Shown: piece after piece, positions 1 to 10,088 of the stretch
Position numbering within the stretch: position 1 is the first letter of the stretch
How the letters are laid out: each line of letters begins with the position of its first letter
Source: Selaginella moellendorffii
Taxonomy: Eukaryota; Streptophyta; Lycopodiopsida; Selaginellales; Selaginellaceae
NCBI RefSeq assembly: GCF_000143415.4
Contig: NW_003314283.1
Span: 1,842,272 to 1,906,271 of the forward strand
DNA length: 64,000 nt
Direction: 5' to 3'
Notes under the pieces: generated by a model
Database searches by the model: none
What the model saw: only the letters and a program-made list of their open reading frames with translations
What the model was told of the DNA's origin: nothing
Program-made: the position numbers and the translations under genes

Positions 1-2481
1 TTCCTAAAGCGCAGCCAAAGGGATCTGAGCAACGAACCGAAAAGGCAGAAAATGGCGATGGAGGTTCGAATGGTCTCGACAGTTGCTTGTTGCAAGAGGA
101 GGTGCTGTCAACATGCTAATTGGGATGCTATTGAAGAGGAGAGAGCAAGATACAAGATATTGTCCTGGAAGGCAGCTCGCAATTTTGTGTATGAGGCATT
201 ACGGTCATCTGTTGATGCTTCAGAACATCAGGTGGGGGGCATGGTCTTCCAGAGGGGTTTGGTCTGCATGAAGGCATGGAGAATAATTTATGGAGTCCCT
301 CGAACCACATTCTACAGAATCAAAACTGAGTTCGAGGAACAAAGGGTTCAACAGGCAGTCCATGGGAACGACGGTACGCACAAAACCAGAGGTCATGTTG
401 TATATGGAGAGGCAATCTTCAAGAGGTTTGTCGAGACATGTAGCGAGCAGCAACCACATAAAACCCGCCTCTTGGAAGATGGAACACGAGACACCCAACG
501 AGTTCTCCCTTCCATGTATACCAAGGGGGCCATATTGGAAGATGTGAATCGGGAACTCCAGAGTAATGGCTACAGGAAGCTGAGCCAATCTAGATTTAGT
601 AGATTGTGGAGCAACAGGTTCAGAGATGTGAGTATAGGAAAGTACTCCAGCTTTTCAAAGTGTGACGAGTGCACTGCTATCAAAATGGCTTTGTCGAAGA
701 ATTCTTGCAGTGCTCAAGAGCGAGAGACGTTGGTTAGAAGGCGGCTCGACCACAACATCGAGCAGAGAAGCTGCAGGACTGCATATTATCATAACAGGAT
801 TCTCTCCATGGAGAGACTTGACTCTTACCTCTGCATCATCCACGACAAAATGGACCAGAAAAAGACGTGCTTACCTCGACTTAATCCTGCCCCGAAGGCA
901 ATCTCTTCATCCATGCAGCTGCCTGTGTCTCTATTTGGCATAATCGCTCATGGGCATAGTGCCCAGAACTATGGGAACTTCTTTGTACCTCTATGGGGTG
1001 GCGGGGGTGCAAACATGATGATTGCATCCCTAGCAAAACACTTAAAGTCTCTGCAAAGTGCGCAGACTGAGCTGAACGGCCAACCCTTGCATAAGGCCCT
1101 TGTCGATCGAACCCCATACAGGGTTCAGCTGGAGGAGGAGCAAAGGCTTGCAGTATCGCGTGGGGCCCCATGCCATCCCAGTGAATATGTTGACCGTCAG
1201 ATTGTAGGGTTATCACGTGAGGCCTCATGCCATTCCGACGAGGCTGGTTGCCCGGTGAATGCACAGCCTCATACAAACGAAGCAGAATCTCAAGGAAGTT
1301 CTTGCGGCCAATGTGGCCTTCCACCCCATCTTCTGCTCCAAACAGACAATGCTGGCAGTGAGAACAAAAACATGTACGTCTTCGCGTACTTGGCGATGCT
1401 TGTTGCCAAAGGCATATTTGAAACGGTTACACTTGGCTTTCTCATGGTTGGGCACACTCATGAAGATGTCGATGCCATGTTCAGTCACCTGGCAGAGTCC
1501 CTCCGGCGATCCAATGTCCTCACCCTCCCACAACTCTACGATGAATTCCAAAATTGCATCAAAGGCACTGTTGAAGCTGCACTTCTGACAGAGGTTCCAG
1601 ACTTTAAGGGGTTTGTAAGAGGCTACATCAGGGACGGATCCGAAACGCTGATTGGCCACTCCAAGCCTCTTCAGTTTCATTTCAGCATGTGTGACGGTGC
1701 TCCAGTGATGAGGTACAAGATGAGAGAATGGGAAACAGTGTGGCTGCCAGTGGACGGCATTGAACTCTTCAAGAGAGATCCCATAACTGGGGAACCTATG
1801 ATTCCTCAGGGTTCCCCACGGCCGATGCACCCGGATGGACTCAAAGACCAGGAAAGTATAGTGGCCAGGATTAGACAGCATATTGCCTTCTGGAAGAGGG
1901 GGTTGGTGTTTGGTGGAGAATCCTATTTTCAGAGGTGCAAGCCTTTGCTCGAATACTGTTTGAAGATTATATCTGCTATCCAAAATGGGCCGGTTGTATA
2001 TGAAGAATTGGAAGAGTCCTTTTGGTCAGAACCTAGAGCACTAGATAGTAGCGGAACAATGTCCTCTGGAAATGCAGTGACAGATAACGATGTTGAGGAT
2101 CACTATTGTGGGCCGAGGAACAAGAAGCCGGATTCAGCATTCAATCCAGTACAGGTCTGCAAAGGAATGGTCGTGCTTGTCAGACCCAGTAATAAAAAAC
2201 AAATGATATGGGTGGGGCGCTGCATCACTGATGCAGAGGAGGACGCGGAAACTAACTCCTTCAATGTAACTGTGGAGTGGTTCAAGCCAAGTTCCGGATA
2301 TACGAACGATTGCCTAGAAAATAGATGGGTGCTGAATCTAAGGGATCCCAGCATGAGCATATCGGTGGATAATGTTGTGCATGGTTGGATGCGGAAGCAG
2401 AGTGCCACCATCACCTTGCTAGACCATGCAAGAGATGTAGCAAGAGCATTCATAACCCGGGTTCAAAGTGAGATTCATTAA
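1..2481 (+). CDS. DUF7869-type transposase (RNase H fold), 5' end outside window
   Basis: Open from the first base to a TAA at 2479-2481 (826 residues visible); copy 2 shows that about 115 N-terminal residues lie outside the window. The likely role is cutting and joining the transposon ends in the nucleus. With residue 1 at base 52, the acidic motifs of the DUF7869 family are visible: HDKMDQKKT near residue 264, QTDNAGSENKN near 430 and GHTHEDVDAMF near 467, which fit a three-acidic-residue RNase H-like catalytic core. An N-terminal cysteine-rich stretch (VACCKRRCCQH) may bind metal or DNA. No internal stop occurs, unlike copy 2, so this copy could still make protein. Two of the element's palindromes (1155-1176, 1211-1233) lie inside the reading frame between the first two acidic motifs and encode similar peptides. 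Family assignment is by motif recognition, not a search. Confidence 0.85.
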   Translation, partial: FLKRSQRDLSNEPKRQKMAMEVRMVSTVACCKRRCCQHANWDAIEEERARYKILSWKAARNFVYEALRSSVDASEHQVGGMVFQRGLVCMKAWRIIYGVPRTTFYRIKTEFEEQRVQQAVHGNDGTHKTRGHVVYGEAIFKRFVETCSEQQPHKTRLLEDGTRDTQRVLPSMYTKGAILEDVNRELQSNGYRKLSQSRFSRLWSNRFRDVSIGKYSSFSKCDECTAIKMALSKNSCSAQERETLVRRRLDHNIEQRSCRTAYYHNRILSMERLDSYLCIIHDKMDQKKTCLPRLNPAPKAISSSMQLPVSLFGIIAHGHSAQNYGNFFVPLWGGGGANMMIASLAKHLKSLQSAQTELNGQPLHKALVDRTPYRVQLEEEQRLAVSRGAPCHPSEYVDRQIVGLSREASCHSDEAGCPVNAQPHTNEAESQGSSCGQCGLPPHLLLQTDNAGSENKNMYVFAYLAMLVAKGIFETVTLGFLMVGHTHEDVDAMFSHLAESLRRSNVLTLPQLYDEFQNCIKGTVEAALLTEVPDFKGFVRGYIRDGSETLIGHSKPLQFHFSMCDGAPVMRYKMREWETVWLPVDGIELFKRDPITGEPMIPQGSPRPMHPDGLKDQESIVARIRQHIAFWKRGLVFGGESYFQRCKPLLEYCLKIISAIQNGPVVYEELEESFWSEPRALDSSGTMSSGNAVTDNDVEDHYCGPRNKKPDSAFNPVQVCKGMVVLVRPSNKKQMIWVGRCITDAEEDAETNSFNVTVEWFKPSSGYTNDCLENRWVLNLRDPSMSISVDNVVHGWMRKQSATITLLDHARDVARAFITRVQSEIH

Positions 2482-3129
2482 TATTCCTTTACTAAGTTTC
2501 TAATGTATTTTATTTCAAGGTGAACAATCCGAATCTGAATCAGAGGAGGTGTGATGGCATGTGGCCTTACGCCATTCCTAGGTGAGATGATACAAATAAC
2601 AAGTATAAATTCTTAGTTGTTCTAGCAAATCTTACTTAAAGTTCAAGGTGAACAAGCCGAATATGAATTCATCGGATTGTTATAACAAATTGCGAGGTGA
2701 TGGCATGAGGCGATACGCCATTTGAGAGTGGTAGCCATTCCTATATGAGGTGAGTGAAGTATTTATTAGAAATACCTCATTCAATTGTGCACTTCTAAGT
2801 CTTGGTCCACTTAGTACTGTTTGCATGTTTTTATTTTAATTCTTTCTCTAAAATGTTATTTAGCATGTGGCTTCATGCCATTGCTCTCCACAATCATGCA
2901 TTGAATTTTTCTATACTTCTCCATATATATAGCATGTGCGCACATGTGATATGGTGATGTGACATATGCATTTACCAATCACACGTGCATAAATCTAATA
3001 ATATGGCGTGTGGCCCATATTAATGGCACATAAACCCATATTGTGGGCTTACGTGCTTTATGTACCATCATTCCCTTGCAGCGTGTGTGTTGGTTTCCTT
3101 TTATAACACAATGAACTCCATATTTTAGG
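2482..3129. other. Non-coding transposon segment with palindromes
   Basis: No convincing reading frame. It holds palindromes at 2554-2575, 2700-2721 and 2862-2883, a partial one near 3003, and two copies of a 20-base motif (2515-2534 and 2643-2662). The same arrangement is present inverted at 12720-13417. Copy 2 carries about 40 extra bases near 12895-12935. Confidence 0.7.
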
Positions 3130-3402
3130 GTGAAGAGCGTTCTTATGGCAAGCACAAAATCTGTAAGTGAGGCAGAAAAGGAGACGGAGAAGGAGATAGG
3201 TGAAGATGTAGAATATATAAGTCTTCCAAACTCCCCGTACTATACTCTAGGTGATCATTTTTCTGAACAAACGGCAACATTAACAACTATCGAGAATGCC
3301 CCAGTAACGTCAGAGACAACAATCCAAAGCAAAACAACTGACCCGGAGAAGGATGATAGTACCGCTGAGAGTACCAAAAAGGAGGTGTCCACTAGCGCTT
3401 AG
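3130..3402 (+). CDS. Small acidic protein or exon of the transposon
   Basis: A 90-codon frame ending in TAG/TAA-type termination at 3402. It opens right after TTTTAG, a plausible splice acceptor, and starts with GTG, so it is probably a terminal exon rather than a complete gene; the first ATG is at 3145. The product is rich in Glu, Ser and Thr (SEAEKETEKEIGEDVEYIS) with a central LPNSPYYT motif. I recognise no family. The frame is kept open in copy 2 (12447-12719, minus) and a diverged relative lies at 33986-34330, so selection on the protein is plausible. Its role in the element is unknown. Confidence 0.5.
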   Translation: MKSVLMASTKSVSEAEKETEKEIGEDVEYISLPNSPYYTLGDHFSEQTATLTTIENAPVTSETTIQSKTTDPEKDDSTAESTKKEVSTSA

Positions 3403-4060
3403 GCTTATAATGGCGTGTGCCCTCATGCCATTTACTTGATCACCAAATACCTTTTTCCCTTTGCACTAGTATATCTTAATACCGGTCTGAGAAATAGAAT
3501 GGCATGTGCCCTCAGGCCTTTTACTAAATCACCTTTGAAAGAAATGCAAGCCTCTATGTCGTAAAAAAAAGGTACTAGAGAAATTCCTTAATAATATGAA
3601 TGTTATTTAGTTTCATGAAAATACACTAAGGGTCAAATGAGTTAAATGACTTCTCCAGACTAGCAATGCCTCTTGCTACACCTTCACAATTAGATTCGTT
3701 AGAAAAAGATAACATTGAATAATATCTAAATGTTCTCACCATTAAGTTATATGTCTGGCTAATAGGAATGACGTTCATCTTGGAAAGCTCACCACACGCT
3801 CAATGAACAAACAAATAGTGTGTGCGCGCATGCCATCGCTCTTCTTTAGCTTCAGATTCGGCTTGTTCACCTTGACAATGAGATTTATTATACAACCAGA
3901 TGGACTCAGTCTGGACATAAAGTCACCGCACTAGTCACCATGCCCCAGATATGTCTAGCCCCTGGACAAAAAACATATAATTTCACGTCATTTTCAAATA
4001 CTTGAAAATTTGTACCTAGTCCCATTTTACTGAATAAATCCCACTTTAACGAAATAGAGC
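3403..4060. other. Transposon subterminal region
   Basis: Non-coding. Palindromes at 3410-3431, 3499-3520 and 3817-3837 and a third copy of the 20-base subterminal motif, inverted, at 3856-3875. The last ~20 bases carry the terminal inverted repeat. Nothing else recognised. Confidence 0.6.
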
Positions 4061-5190
4061 ATGTGTTGATTGTTCGAAGTCACTTAGCCAACGAACAAGC
4101 TCCCATGAATACACTTATAGGGACATTTTCTCTTTAGCTCCAAAATCTCATCCAATGCAGATTGAAGCTTTCCATCCCGCCCTTCTCAGTTCTTTATTCT
4201 ACAAAAAAAAGAGTGTTATTAGTGATAAAATAGAGTTAAATATTAATTTTGTACCTGTTTAAATTTTATACCTGTCTATATTTTGAAATAGGTCCTTCAA
4301 GCTATTCTCTATGAACTCTTTTTTGCTATCAAATTGTAGCAACATGTCCACCATGTAGTCCTTTAGTACAGACTATTGAACACACTTTAGAGTTGCAACA
4401 CTTTTCTTTCTAACCTCTGTAGTAATAGTAGCCTTCAAATTGAGAAAAGAATCATGGCAGATTCCTTCCTCTATTGCGTGTTAGTGGTATCTAACATGCA
4501 TTGTTGCTCTGCCTAAACATCCATCCCGTAGAAGATGCGTCTCCATACCCCTTTTCCTACTTGATAAACTTGCCGGTGAAAACTCGAAAAATATATTCCC
4601 ATTATAGGAAGAAAGAAGCTCCTCACCTCTCATATACTGGAACTCCTTCAATTCTAGCTGTAATGAATGAAATTGCCAAAATGCTTTATCCACTGCTTCA
4701 AAAATTGGTCCAAAAGGAATGCACTTACTTGTCTGGGAAGCTATATCAGGAAGCTCATCTTCTTCATTTTCGTCCCTTGAGAGAATAACAACTTCATCCT
4801 TCACTCCTTGTATAGTTGGCTGTGAAACTGATATGCTCTCCTCTCTTTGCTTTAGAGATCCTATAAATAGAATCTCTTGACCTATACATCTATTAAGATC
4901 CCATTGAATCCTATTCTCTCCCACACCACTGTTGAGAGGCTCTTGATCGAACTTCAAATAGAATTCTCTCATATCTTCTCCTTGCTTGAGCACTTAGAAA
5001 AAATTTGGGGAGAAACTGACAAGAAAGAACAAAGATATTCTTTTGTATTGTGAGCATTAATTAGCTGTGTCCTTGCAAAGGACAAGTTAATTATTTTAAC
5101 AAAATATACAACCGTTTAGAATCTAGAGAGATATGAGAATCTTAAAGAGCCACGCATATTAATTGTATAATTGATTGTGAGAGGAATAAT
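4061..5190 (-). pseudogene. Family X repeat gene, fragment A
   Basis: Minus-strand coding remnants, best seen at 4481-4993 (170 residues, including ELKEFQYMRGEELLSSYN and, near the end, a RATMHVRYH segment), followed downstream on the minus strand by an ICHDSFLNLKAT segment. The same protein segments recur near 40370-41060 and the flanking DNA recurs near 34500, so this is a repetitive gene and not a host single-copy gene. Function not recognised. Several stops break the frame. Copy 1 of the DNA transposon is inserted at its left edge. Confidence 0.5.
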
Positions 5191-5540
5191 ATTGTTGAAA
5201 TGAATGTGGTTATAAGCGAGAAATGCCAGTTAGTCACAAAAGTTGTAGCATTGATTGCTTGTTCTCCTTCTCATTTCCATGCTCTCTTCCTTTTAAGAGA
5301 GTTTCATCCTTTTGTGACAAATGAGAGAGACTCAAGCTCGGAAAGGTTGGTTCGCGCACATTGTAGTTTTCAATCTATTTTTCACATCTTTTACTTACAA
5401 AGTTTTCTTGTGAGAGCAGATATAAATCAAGCTTGACTACCTAAACCTTCCAACAAGGGACTTGAACTTAAAATGCCACCGGTTTGCTTTACATTACAAG
5501 TTAGATGTTATAATATTTTTGCTTTTTATTTTAGAGGAAG
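5191..5540. other. Divergent intergenic segment of the old repeat unit
   Basis: Lies between the minus-strand family X gene and the plus-strand ParB-like gene. The text is conserved at 40735-40900 and 48440-48590, which shows that the two genes belong to one repeated unit. No gene seen. Confidence 0.45.
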
Positions 5541-7765
5541 CGCCAAGGTTAGCCTCAATGGTCTTGGTCTCCAGAAAAAGGCAACCACTTTGATCGCTGT
5601 GGGCTTGGCTGATTGAGTGTAGATTCATCTCAAGTATCCAATGAAGTTTCTGCTAGTCATGCTAGAGGCAATGATGAGCATCACAATGATGTGGATGCTG
5701 AGATGGACACTCAAATCGTGTTATTGAGGCTGTTGGTACTGGTGCTCCTGAGGCTACAGCTACTGATAGTAGGGTACTTACGTTTGATGTTAGTGGTGGT
5801 GGGGGTGTTGTGCCTTCGGTTGTTGAGGCTGGTCGCAGCAAGATAGATGAACCAGTTGAGGAGGTAATTAGTAGCGTTGTAAGTGGATCTACTGTAGAGG
5901 CTATTGAGGGGATGTTCTGCTCCTACTGCTCCTCGGGCTAGTGGTGCAAGGGGAGCTAGTGGTGGTGAGGGATTATGCATGCATGATTCTGACACCATCT
6001 TGAATGATCGTGTTCGGGACACAATTATCCAAACTCAAGAATGGACAGTCAGTAAAGTGTTACAGAAAATGGCGTGGAATGGCCCTCATCAATTTCAAGT
6101 TCCTTTGTGCCAGTTGGTTCAAAGCCATTAGGTGCGCTCAGCTTACGACCTCAACATGGCAATCTATAGCTCCTTTGTCGAGGTCGGGTTTGGGAGCACA
6201 ACTGGTACCTTCATCGTTTCAGCAACTTTCCTTGGAACTGGCAGGACAGAGTCAGTGACTACTGAACTTGAGGAAAAATGGGATCTTATATAGCTGCGAA
6301 AGTCTCGTGAGTTTGATTGATTCTTAGGACAACATGTAGAGATAGCAGGGTTCATTGGAAAGCTCTTTTGGGTGATCAATGGAAACCATAGGTGGCTAGC
6401 ATTTTGGAAGTGCATTCAAGAGAAGTTTTGAGATGATGAAGAACGACACATTAGTGTTCCAGTCACACTTGTCGAACCAATGACTCGGGAGTACACTATG
6501 AAGCTCAACATGGCATGCCATAAGATCAACATGTAAGAATTTATTTTTTGTAAACTTAGCCAATATCTTGTTTTTGCAGGCTAAACCAATTTGCGTTTCA
6601 AGCTTATACATTGGTACATGACATTGAACACCTTCGGTTTATCGGCATGCTCTCGCTAGAGAAGGTCCAAACGTTGTACAATCGTGAGGTCTTTGAAGCA
6701 ATTCGAGTGAAGCTAGCAGCTAGGAAAGGCCAAGAATTGCAGACTTGGTATTAGCTGCCACCTTATTTTCTAGTTCCTGTTTGGGCAAAGGTAAATTAAT
6801 ATTGAAGTATGTATCGACTTATATAATGTTTCTTGCAGCCCATAATCAAAGGAGAAAGAGCCTCATTCTTTAAAAATGCCTGAGGGGATGAGCAGCAGAA
6901 GGAGATGGAATGGAATGCGATTGAGCAGCAAATTTTGAATACGAAGAGAACAAAGGTGAAAAAGTTGGTCTCGATTGCAAACATACGACGTGGGCAGGAA
7001 TGGCTTGATAGCATTGCCAAGATTTGTTCTCGCATTCATAAGTTCTTCTAAAATTTGTGAAACATTTCATAACTCTTTGTGTGTGTAGGAACTGATAAAG
7101 CACCGGAGGAACTCATTTACAACATCTCCAAGAGTAAAATGTCCTTTGCTGAACAAAGCGTCTGCTTGGAACTTCTCAACACTTGGCTGCAAAACAACGA
7201 AAAACGTTGTGAGATAAGGATGGAGAAGGTGATGAAGGAGAAGGCATACATTTTTCAAAGTATTGCCGATGGTGAGGAGATATTACAAGTTTGGGATGAG
7301 AAGTTTCTTTCCAGCACCTGCACATGTATCACTCTCGAAGAATATATTTGTGTTTGTCTTGCAGAGCTAGGGAATGGTTGGCTTCCACGTGGTGGGACGA
7401 GTTCAGTTGAGTTCAAGAACCAACCAAGACAACCATTTCTTGCGAGGCGCATGGTTTAAAAGTATTTTCTCAATTCTCATTTATATATTGGTATTTATAT
7501 TTTTGTTTTACTTTGTAGATATTTAAAATATTGCCCTAGCGCACCGGTATACACAGCCGGTGTTTTGCAGAAGCTCTTGACTAGAGGCAAGAAGCTTGGG
7601 ATGTATGAGCCAGAGTTCTACTGTCCTTGTATACATGAGAGGGAGCTATGCCCATGGTACCTTGAACTTGTGCAGCAAATGCCGACATCGAACTTCGAGC
7701 TAGATCTCTACCTTGAATGTCATCTAGGTTCACTTGAAACTCAGCACTTAGCTAGGAAATATTAA
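5541..7765 (+). pseudogene. ParB-like/methyltransferase repeat gene, copy A, 5' part
   Basis: Multi-exon coding remnants matching the copy at 48580-49578. The order is a Gly/Val-rich linker (5640-5890), a ParB/sulfiredoxin-like segment (about 6050-6470), a charged helical region (6580-7030), then two conserved blocks at 7089-7459 and 7521-7765. The ParB-like signature is VINGNHRWLAF at 6372-6404, comparable to the G-x-H-R motif of ParB N-terminal domains, preceded by VRSAYDLNMAIYSSF, which fits the earlier conserved arginine. Introns 6533-6579 (47 nt) and 6791-6838 (48 nt) have GT-AG ends and restore the frame. Stops (for example TGA 6429-6431) and a frameshift near 5725 show it is broken. 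The gene continues after the LTR insertion at 11202. ParB assignment is by motif only. Confidence 0.55.
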
Positions 7766-8037
7766 CCTTGAGTTATATTCTTATTTTCCAGAGGCTCTTT
7801 CTAACTATGTGTGAGACACAAAATCCCTAGGCCCCAAAGTGGAGCCGGAAAGGGTGCCACGTGGTAGTGGCTGAAGCGAGAGCCAAACGAGCGTAACACG
7901 TTTGGACCAAAAGCTCCGACTTGAAAAGTCAAGAGCGGGAGTGGAACTCCCAACGAAGTGCTCGAGGAACGAGCACGAAGCAAGCAAAAAGCGAGGCTCC
8001 AAAAAGGGACCCAAAAGGACCAACACATGACACATGG

Positions 8038-8455
8038 AAGTGTCCGAGATGGACTCGAGTTGGAGTCCGAAGTGGAGTCCGAGATGGACTCGAGTTGGAG
8101 TCCGAAGTGGAGTCCGAGATGGACCCGAGTTGGAGTCCGAAGTGGAGTCCGAGATGGACCCGAGTTGGAGTCCGAAATGGAGTCCGAGATGGACCCGAGA
8201 TGGAGTCCGAGATGGAGTCCGAGATGGACCCGAGATGGAGTCCGAGATGGAGTCCGAGATGGAGTCCGAGGTGGACCCGAGATGGACCCGAAATGGAGTC
8301 CGAGATGGAGCCCGAGATGGACCCGAAATGGAGTCCGAGATGGAGTCCGAGATGGACCCGAGATGGAGTCCGAGATGGAGTCCGAGATGGACCCGAAATG
8401 GAGTCCGAGATGGACCCGAGATGGAGTCCGAGATGGACCCGAGATGGAGTCCGAA
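8038..8455. repeat. 12-bp minisatellite array in the truncated 5' LTR
   Basis: Tandem 12-bp units of two main types, CGAGATGGAGTC and CGAGATGGACCC, with GAGTTGGAGTCC variants at the left. Because 12 is a multiple of 3 and the unit lacks stops, long open frames occur in several phases on both strands; they are not evidence of genes. Confidence 0.95.
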
Positions 8456-9306
8456 AGGATACCTCAAAAATGGAGGTAGCGATCCGATGTTGCTGGGTGC
8501 AACAATCAAGGATAGGAGCAAAGGACTAGTGGCCAAGTTAGGGCCATGGAATTTACTGGAAGGGATCCAAATGGCAAAGTTAGCCAAGGAACACTAATGT
8601 GTTCGGTGCTAACAGCTTGTGGGAAAGGAAGTGGACTTCCAAGGATGGATTCCTAAGTGCTCCAATTTGGCGAAGTAAAAGCTCCAAGTGAGGGAGCGGT
8701 AAGGTAGCCAAATGATAGGGCCATGGACAGCCCTAACACAAAGTATGATAATTGGAACTTAGTGCCTAAGGTGGCACGAAATAGAAGAGAGGATGATGGT
8801 GCCCTCAAGTAATGAACTTCCTAGGATGGGGAAGTGGAGTTGCATAATCTGTGCAATGCAAGGTGTTGGAGACACCTAGGAAATTGACTTCCAAAAGTCA
8901 AAAGAGTAAAAGTTCCAAGGTGCAAACGTTCAATAGATGGAAATTGAGACTACTTGAGAAGGAGTAGTGGGATTGACTTAGAGAAGGGTCTCTAAGAAGT
9001 TTAGCGAGAACCACTACATGTGGTCCAATCAGTCTCTAAGTTGGGGAGACTACCCTCCTTAGGGGATAGGCAAGGCATGGTGAGCATTTGGTGTCAAACC
9101 ATTGAGGAAAATGCAAAAGGCATGGTGAGCCTTCAATGTCAAACCATTGACAAGTATGGAGAAGGCATGGTGAGCCTTCAATGTCAAACCATTGACAAAT
9201 ATTGGCTAGGTGCCAAGGATGGAAATGGTAACACATGCGGGTGTTACTTTATAAAGTGGTTTACTGTTCGATGAGGACATCGAACTTCGTCTATGGGTGG
9301 TGGAGT
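8456..9306. other. Internal region of the LTR element, no gene
   Basis: Contains short G-rich phrases and no coding signature. It holds a 3 x 45-bp tandem repeat (9074-9208) in which each unit begins GGCATGGTGAGC. It ends in the purine tract before the 3' LTR. Confidence 0.7.
9074..9208. repeat. Three 45-bp tandem repeats
   Basis: Units begin at 9074, 9119 and 9164. Units 2 and 3 are nearly identical; unit 1 is more diverged. Confidence 0.9.
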
Positions 9307-10050
9307 TGTGAGACACAAAATCCCTAGGCCCCAAAGTGGAGCCGGAAAGGGTGCCACGTGGTAGTGGCTGAAGCGAGAGCCAAACGAGCGTAACACGTTT
9401 GGACCAAAAGCTCCGACTTGAAAAGTCAAGAGCGGGAGTGGAACTCCCAACGAAGTGCTCGAGGAACGAGCACGAAGCAAGCAAAAAGCGAGGCTCCAAA
9501 AAGGGACCCAAAAGGACCAACACATGACACATGGAAGTGTCCGAGATGGACTCGAGTTGGAGTCCGAAGTGGAGTCCGAGATGGACTCGAGTTGGAGTCC
9601 GAAGTGGAGTCCGAGATGGACCCGAGTTGGAGTCCGAAGTGGAGTCCGAGATGGACCCGAGTTGGAGTCCGAAATGGAGTCCGAGATGGACCCGAGATGG
9701 AGTCCGAGATGGAGTCCGAGATGGAGTCCGAGGTGGACCCGAGATGGACCCGAAATGGAGTCTGAGATGGACCCGAAATGGAGTCCGAGATGGAGTCCGA
9801 GATGGACCTGAGATGGAGTCCGAGATGGAGTCCGAGATGGACCCGAAATGGAGTCCGAGATGGACCCGAGATGGACCCGAGATGGAGTCCGAGATGGACC
9901 CGAGATGGAGTTCGAGATGGACCCGAGATGGAGTCCGAGATGGACCCGAGATGGAGTCCAAGATGGACCCGAGATGGAGTCTGAGATGGAGTCCGAGATG
10001 GAGTCCGAGATGGAGTCCGAGATGGAGTCCGAAGTCGAGACCGAGACCGG

Positions 10051-10088
<38 letters not shown>

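Larger units (their letters stand above)
1..4060 (-). mobile_element. DUF7869-type DNA transposon, copy 1 (one end only)
   Basis: Positions 1-4060 are nearly the reverse complement of 11789-15895, so this is an inverted second copy of the 12.7-kb element described at 11787. Its terminus is at about 4060, ending GAAATAGAGC, the inner part of the same terminal inverted repeat; the last two bases of the copy-2 repeat differ here (AT instead of TT). From 4061 the flank matches the family X repeat also seen near 40130 and, inverted, near 34500, which fixes the insertion edge. The rest of the element lies left of the window. It holds the transposase, a small acidic protein gene and about eight 22-bp palindromes. 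Confidence 0.85.

Noticed and set aside
8038-8455. CRISPR-like array
   Set aside because: Units are contiguous 12-mers with no spacers, in a eukaryotic LTR.
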